64,000 bases of DNA from Polytrichum commune. Lineage: Eukaryota > Streptophyta > Polytrichopsida > Polytrichales > Polytrichaceae. Under the pieces are notes generated by a model, which saw only the letters and a program-made list of their open reading frames with translations, ran no database searches and was not told where the DNA came from. How positions within the stretch are numbered: the first letter of the stretch is position 1; the number at the start of each line of letters is the position of its first letter. The position numbers were made by a program, and so were the translations under genes. The stretch spans positions 56,663,169 through 56,727,168 of the forward strand of contig OX485806.1 in NCBI GenBank assembly GCA_950295325.1, read 5' to 3'. This document shows, piece by piece, positions 59,270 to 64,000 of the stretch.

Positions 59270-60804
59270 TACATGGGTGATATAGTGTCATGAGTATCTT
59301 GATCCTAAACATCATGCATCATTGTAGTCTCGTGTCTTATTAGAAAACTCTTTATATTTTGGTGTTAATGAAATTATTAATTTTCAAAACTTAGTAGGGA
59401 ATTTTGATAAGATGACAATTGCTAACTTGGCTAAGCAACACTATAGATCTTTGAACTCATATTTCAAGAATTCTTTTAAATATTTATATTTTTTTGGAGT
59501 TATAAGTTATTATTTCATACCATCTATATTGCTTAACCTCATTGTATATATTTTTAAGCTCATATTACCTATGTTTTTGTATTTCCTCAATAATACAACG
59601 ACTTTACACCATTTCCATATTAATAAAAAGATGAAACCTTGTTAATACGATTTTTTTGTGTTTCCCAAACATGTCATACTAAAGATGGAGAACAATATCC
59701 CAGTTTTTGAAGAGTGTGTTCACTTAAAATAAAGATTTTATTGACGTAAACAACAACATGTAATTTGTTATTATATTCACACATGCTTCTTCACCCATCT
59801 TTTACCCATCACATTTCTATGTCCTATGACATTTGAATTTTACCTCATAACCTTGGTCAGTACAAAAATAACACCACAACTTTATGAAGATACTTTTTGT
59901 CAACTTCCCACGAGGGTGGACCCTTCATTGGAAACCTAAATGACATGCGTGGATCATTTTGAAACCCTCTATAAACAAGAAATTTACAAAGATGAATTCT
60001 TATTTACATTCTAATAAAAAACTAGAAAATGAACCTTTGTATTTATACACTTGATTTCGAATGTAATGTGACAAATGCCTCCACTACGTATACAAAACTC
60101 AGATCATGAGATAAATAGGCCTTTAGTACAATATACAATTTACTTTCATTGTCAATGAGAAAGTCATTGAACAATTTTGCACTCCTGAGATGTAGCACAA
60201 TAACTTAGCCACAATCTAGATAGCAAAGTCAAGGGAGCCAATGAATGCTCCAAATGCCTTCAATTTGTAAAATTCAAGAATCCAAATGCAAGCCCCAATA
60301 AGTAGGGCAATTATTGGGAATTATTACCATATGATAGAAATGAATGAAAGCATATGTTGGATGAAACTAACACATTTATTGTCCCTTTTAGAGCCCCCTT
60401 TGCACACCCACATTTACTTAGATTCATAATAGTTTTTTAAATGTACACACTAGAGAAAATAAAATACCGCATCTCTCTAGCAGTTTGGGCAGATAATAAT
60501 TAATTTTAAAGGTGCCTAAATTTTGGGAAATTAATTTTGTTGAGTGTCCCAAAAAAAATGCATTCAAAGAATGCCTTAAATGATAATCATCGCCATAGAC
60601 AAAATTAGAAAAACCATCCATGAATTATAGAAATGACTAAGATGAATGTTTAATCTATTTTAAATTACTTTTTGTCCCTGCCCAATTTTAGAATTTTTTT
60701 GTTGGGTTGCCTAGCTAACTTTGCACTTCAATTAATTATTATGCATAATGGTCCCCAAACTGCTAGAGAGCTATAGTACCCCTTTATTGTGTATACTATG
60801 TATG
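59270..60804. other. AT-rich intergenic sequence
   Basis: No gene or element ends recognised. A plus frame at 59412-59645 is Phe/Tyr/Leu-rich low-complexity text and not called. Confidence 0.45.
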
Positions 60805-60809
60805 CTAAT

Positions 60810-61007
60810 TGATGGACGCCGTGGGTCGTTCCTTTGTAATTAACTAAGAAGACTCATGATGAGACATCATGTAAATTTATATTCGCTTGAGAACTACCGT
60901 GTCTCATTAATATGTTCGGTCTCGAATTAATAATCTCTCTCTTCTCCTTGTGATATGAATATAATTATTGGTGTAAACACAATCTCATTATCATATATTC
61001 TCACTCT
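60810..61007 (-). repeat. 3' LTR of the retrotransposon (at least this part)
   Basis: Matched to 63803-64000. The inner boundary of this LTR cannot be placed because the other copy is truncated; it probably lies between 61300 and 61440. Confidence 0.85.
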
Positions 61008-61331
61008 CAATGTAAGGCATCATTGATAATAAGAACAATTAGATTAGAGAAAGTTTCAAGAGGTATAACAATATCCTTGATAACAATATAATTTTCAATA
61101 GGTTATATAAGTCTTCAAGGAGTTAAGTTCGTAGTTCATAAACATCAATCGCTCATTTTATAATAGTATTCCATAACTTATAATAATAATAAAGAAGATA
61201 TTATGTCCTTGAATCTTCCTTTTTAAGCTCAAGTGTTGCTACTTATAGTATTGTAACTTTGATATGTATAACATATAGTAGTTATAACCTTATATCCAAA
61301 ACACCATTGATTATTTTGCAATGTCACGTTT

Positions 61332-61934
61332 TTACTTGTATGTAAGTGTCCGGATATTTTTTCCTTTGTATGTAGGAAGAGGTATCTTCCCTTTTCTCGG
61401 TGCGGGTGGCGTTACCCCCGACATCGTTATATTTCCACTTCCTCCTCCTCCTCCGAAACTTCCAAAGTAATTTCCTCCAAAATTCGGCCTTAATGACGTT
61501 GTTCCGGATCTTGTTGTGCTAACAATTGGTACTCTATAGTCAAATCCTTGTCCACTAACCCTTTGTTGTAAAAATTCTTCAAATGTTTGGTTGACTTGTC
61601 TTGATGTTGTTTCTTCACTTTGAGTTGTTGTTAAAATTTCGTCTTCTACTAGGCTTTCTTGTGTGTCTTGATCAAAATTAATATTCCGAGGTGTCCCGTC
61701 TGTAGTATATGTTTCGAATGTCCTTAATGGAGTGACTGTGATTCTTTGCTCGTTTTGTTCTTCTCTATTTAGCTCGTTACTTCCATACTCGTAGGGTGAT
61801 GGTCGATCTAGGTTATCGCTTGTTAGTGGTGGGGATGGTGATCTAGATACATCAAGACCTTTGGCTCTTTGTCTTGCCCGTCTCTCGTATCGTTCCGCTC
61901 TCTCTCTTCTTTGCCTCTCGGCTCTCCTTTCCTA
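61332..61934 (-). pseudogene. Retroelement gag-region ORF, truncated
   Basis: A minus-strand frame open for about 200 codons but without an ATG, preceded by a TAG. It begins with an Arg/Glu-rich helix (AERQRRERAERYERRARQRA). Then come SRSPSPPLTSDNLDRPSPYE, a Gln/Thr-rich stretch, NQTFEEFLQQRVSGQGFDYR, a Gly run (SFGGGGGSGN) and PAPRKGKIPLPTYKGK, before the stop at 61332. One frame over, the text continues KYPDTYIQ, which resembles the start of a gag domain. The rest of gag and pol therefore seems to have been deleted here. Confidence 0.5.
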
Positions 61935-62034
61935 GCTATTGGGGTTTATTTCATGTTGCATACGGTTAATGTGCTTACGTTCGGCCTCGGCCTCTCTCCT
62001 AGATGGCGGCAAACGACTTCGCTCCCTAGTGTCT

Positions 62035-62335
62035 TCCTCTTCGTCGTACATTAACACTACTTAGCATGATCTTAGACCACCCTAGTTGGCCCTCCCGGCT
62101 TCAACTATGTGCATTCTATATTCACCCTTTCGCTAGTACGGTTCTTAGGACACACTATTCTTCTTGACTCAATTTAGTTTTCTCTTCCTCTTCGTCGTAC
62201 ATTAACACTACTTAGCATGATCTTAGACCACCCTAGTCGGCCCTCCCGGCTTCAACTATGTGCATATATATTCATCCTTTCGCTAGTACGGTTCTTAGGA
62301 CATACTATCTCTTTTTGACTCAATCTAGTTTTCTC
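62035..62335. repeat. Tandem duplication, about 151-bp unit, 2 copies
   Basis: TCGTCGTACATTAACACTAC occurs at 62041 and 62192, and the two units match closely through TTCTCTTCCTC. Lies between the gag-region ORFs of the retrotransposon; the second copy includes the end of the ORF at 62252-62989. Confidence 0.93.
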
Positions 62336-62989
62336 TTCCTCCCCAATAGATTTTCTTTTGATACATTTTTTCCAATCTTTTAACTTGGTTATCCCTCGCT
62401 CACTATTCTTCAATCTCCCTAGTCCGTTGTAAAGTTTGATCATTACCCTTTCAAAGTATAAGTTGTATAATAATCCTTCTTGTGGGTAGTGGTACCCTCT
62501 ATGACTTGTGGCACCTTTAGCCCACTTCCCGATTCCAATTCTCCCGTGATTCCACACTTTTGAGAATATCTTTGCTTGTAGTTCTTCCAGTAGTTCGTAG
62601 ATTCTCCTCTCAAACTCTGATCGATAAGTAAATCCGATTTGTTTCTTGATGAAGTTCTTGGTTGCCTTCTTCTTATATACTTTGTTCATGCTCCACATTA
62701 AGTCGTGGAACCTCCTTACTCCTTCCCATTGGGTTAGTACCTTTTTGTCCCAACTAAACTTCGGGTACTCCCAAGGCCAATAACTCACGAGTCCTTTAGT
62801 ATCTACGTCTTTCACAAGATCATCAATCACGTACGATCCTTTCACATTTGTTTTCTCAATTCTTCTCAAAATTCCTCTTTCAATATGTGAGGCTTCAAGT
62901 GGTCCAATTAATTGTTTCTCTTGGGACCCTTCTTCTAATCTGTCTCGTAAGTTATCGTGGCAATGGATGTTCTCAAACCAAGGACTCAT
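62252..62989 (-). CDS. Unrecognised retroelement ORF with WPWEYP domain, copy 2
   Basis: 245 residues, between the primer-binding site and the truncated gag ORF. Contains WPWEYPKFSWDKK, FHDLMWSMNKVY, IGFTYRSEFERRIYELLEEL, AKIFSKVWNHG and RGYHYPQEGLLYNLYF, then a basic tail. The neighbouring ORF at 63021-63609 has the same series of motifs at roughly 45% identity by eye, so the domain is duplicated in tandem. I do not recognise the family. Its place at the start of the internal region suggests an N-terminal gag or pre-gag protein. Frame open; start uncertain. Confidence 0.5.
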   Translation of the reverse strand: MSPWFENIHCHDNLRDRLEEGSQEKQLIGPLEASHIERGILRRIEKTNVKGSYVIDDLVKDVDTKGLVSYWPWEYPKFSWDKKVLTQWEGVRRFHDLMWSMNKVYKKKATKNFIKKQIGFTYRSEFERRIYELLEELQAKIFSKVWNHGRIGIGKWAKGATSHRGYHYPQEGLLYNLYFERVMIKLYNGLGRLKNSERGITKLKDWKKCIKRKSIGEEEKTRLSQKEIVCPKNRTSERMNIYAHS

Positions 62990-63020
62990 TAATCGTAGCC
63001 GGTACCATTACTCGTGTGTA

Positions 63021-63609
63021 CTATAGGTCGAAAAGGAACCCTTCTAGATTATAATGGTACCCGCTTTGATTTGTTGTTCCCGGCATGCATTCCCGCAATG
63101 TGTCCTTGCCCTTGTTCCACACTTTCGAAAAGATGATGGCTTGTAACTCTTCGGGTAAGTTTTTGATTCTTCTCTCAAACTCCAATCGGTACGTGAAACT
63201 AATCCGTCTTTCTTCAAAACATCTCCACGTTTGATCAATGTATACTCGGTTCATACATACCATTAAGTCGAGAAATTGGTTGGTACTAATCCATTCTCCC
63301 GCTTTATTAGATTCTTTGATGTAGTTGGGATATTCCCATGGCCAACTTGATATTAGTTCCTTTTGGTTGGTTGCTATAGTCTCTTTTGGTTTAATGTTCC
63401 AATTTGGTTTGTTGTTCATTTGAAGTTTTTCCCGTTGCTTGCCACAATTTATAAAGTCGGGACTCCTCAATGTCCACTTGATAGATTCTCTCTTGAGTTT
63501 TAGTCTCCTTGAGTATTGCTTTGCAAAAAGTGATGAAGTTTAATTCATCCAAAGTGTCACGTATCTCCTGGTCGTCTTCCGTATGTCTCTTCTCATTTGA
63601 CATCTTCAT
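63021..63609 (-). pseudogene. Unrecognised retroelement ORF with WPWEYP domain, copy 1 (frameshifted)
   Basis: The first frame starts MKMSNEKRH at 63609, just inside the primer-binding site, and reads DELNFITFCKAILKETKTQE before ending at 63391. The second frame (63470-63021) has WPWEYPNYIKES, FLDLMVCMNRVY, ISFTYRLEFERRIKNLPEEL, AIIFSKVWNKG and SGYHYNLEGFLFDL. The overlap of the two frames points to a single ORF with a frameshift near 63440. Paralogous to the ORF at 62252-62989. Confidence 0.45.
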
Positions 63610-63779
63610 TAGTAAGACGTATCATCTCCAAACGTGCTAAATTCCATTTGGTAGATATTCACGTTGCGGTTATCCGCTCTTCTTGGCGTAATTCTCCACG
63701 TGCTTAGTTAACTCATTCGCCAATAACCTCCGCTTTCGCCCTTTTCCCACTTAAATCACCGAGACACATTAATGGCAAG

Positions 63780-63802
63780 AATCCCCAGCATGGTCGCCAA
63801 AA
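63780..63802 (-). promoter_or_regulatory. Putative primer-binding site
   Basis: Immediately inside the 5' LTR, the minus strand reads TTTTGGCGACCATGCTGGGG. TGGCGA...CTGGGGA is the usual form of tRNA-complementary sites in plant LTR retrotransposons. This fixes the element's orientation as minus. Confidence 0.7.
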
Positions 63803-64000
63803 TGATGGACGTTGTGGGTCGTTCCTTTGTAATTAACTAAGAAGACTCACGATGAGACATCATGTAAATTTATATTCGCTTGAGAACTACCGTGTCTCAT
63901 TAATATGTTCGGTCTCGAATTAGTAATCTCTCTCTTCTCCTTGTGATATGAATATAATTATTGGTGTAAACACATCTCATTATCATATATTCTCACTCTC
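63803..64000 (-). repeat. 5' LTR of the retrotransposon, truncated by the window end
   Basis: Direct copy of 60810-61007 with four substitutions and one single-base indel. Confidence 0.9.

Larger units (their letters stand above)
60810..64000 (-). mobile_element. LTR retrotransposon, gag-region only, minus strand (runs off the window)
   Basis: Two direct repeats starting TGATGGACG at 60810 and 63803 are the LTRs. The right one is the 5' LTR and is cut by the window end. Over the visible 198 bp they differ by four substitutions and one indel. Next to the right LTR, 63780-63802 read on the minus strand gives TTTTGGCGACCATGCTGGGG, a tRNA primer-binding-site-like sequence in the correct place. 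The interior (about 2.5 kb) carries only gag-region ORFs and no pol, so it is non-autonomous. The 5 bp before the left LTR is CTAAT; its partner lies outside. Confidence 0.85.

Overview
This is plant nuclear DNA made almost entirely of transposable elements. Evidence for a plant is the families present: PIF/Harbinger, CACTA (En/Spm), a Mutator-like element (MULE), many solo LTRs and spliced remnants with canonical GT-AG introns. The flavour of the captured genes (an FCP1-like phosphatase and an N6A/N4C-type DNA methyltransferase-like gene) makes me suspect a non-seed land plant such as a bryophyte. That is a guess from remembered families, not something the sequence proves. No ordinary host gene, tRNA or rRNA gene was recognised.

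Layout. 1-2492: LTR fragments in both orientations, nested in one another. 2850-3716: a CACTA-like terminus rich in AGTCA/TGACT motifs. 5727-6271: a fold-back element. 6805-10720: an apparently intact PIF/Harbinger element with TAA target duplication, 14-bp perfect terminal inverted repeats (TIRs), and convergent transposase and Myb/SANT genes. 11260-12405: a broken Myb/SANT gene.

14391-59264 is best read as one deep nest. A family-A LTR begins at 14391 and ends at 59264. A CACTA element of about 41.7 kb (16368-58065, flanked by ACG) sits inside it. The CACTA transposase gene on the minus strand is cut by a MULE of about 21.8 kb (19961-41739) flanked by CCGCCATGCACG, and by a solo LTR (17894-19375, flanked by GGGGT). 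In both cases removing the insert restores the reading frame exactly. The MULE holds its own decayed transposase (cut by a family-B solo LTR flanked by GGAAC), a minisatellite of about 124 bp with a G-run and a perfect hairpin in every unit, and a spliced DNA methyltransferase-like gene. That gene is truncated by another family-A solo LTR, and a family-C solo LTR lies further right. The right arm of the CACTA carries a TnpA-like gene on the plus strand, followed by a HAD/FCP1-like phosphatase domain whose catalytic Asp is Asn.

60810-64000 is a younger LTR retrotransposon on the minus strand (LTR copies about 98% alike over the visible 198 bp). It has unusual duplicated gag-region ORFs and no visible pol.

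The most interesting content is the cargo: a methyltransferase-like gene inside a MULE, and a phosphatase-like domain inside a CACTA, both broken here. The nested junctions give a relative dating of at least four layers of insertion.
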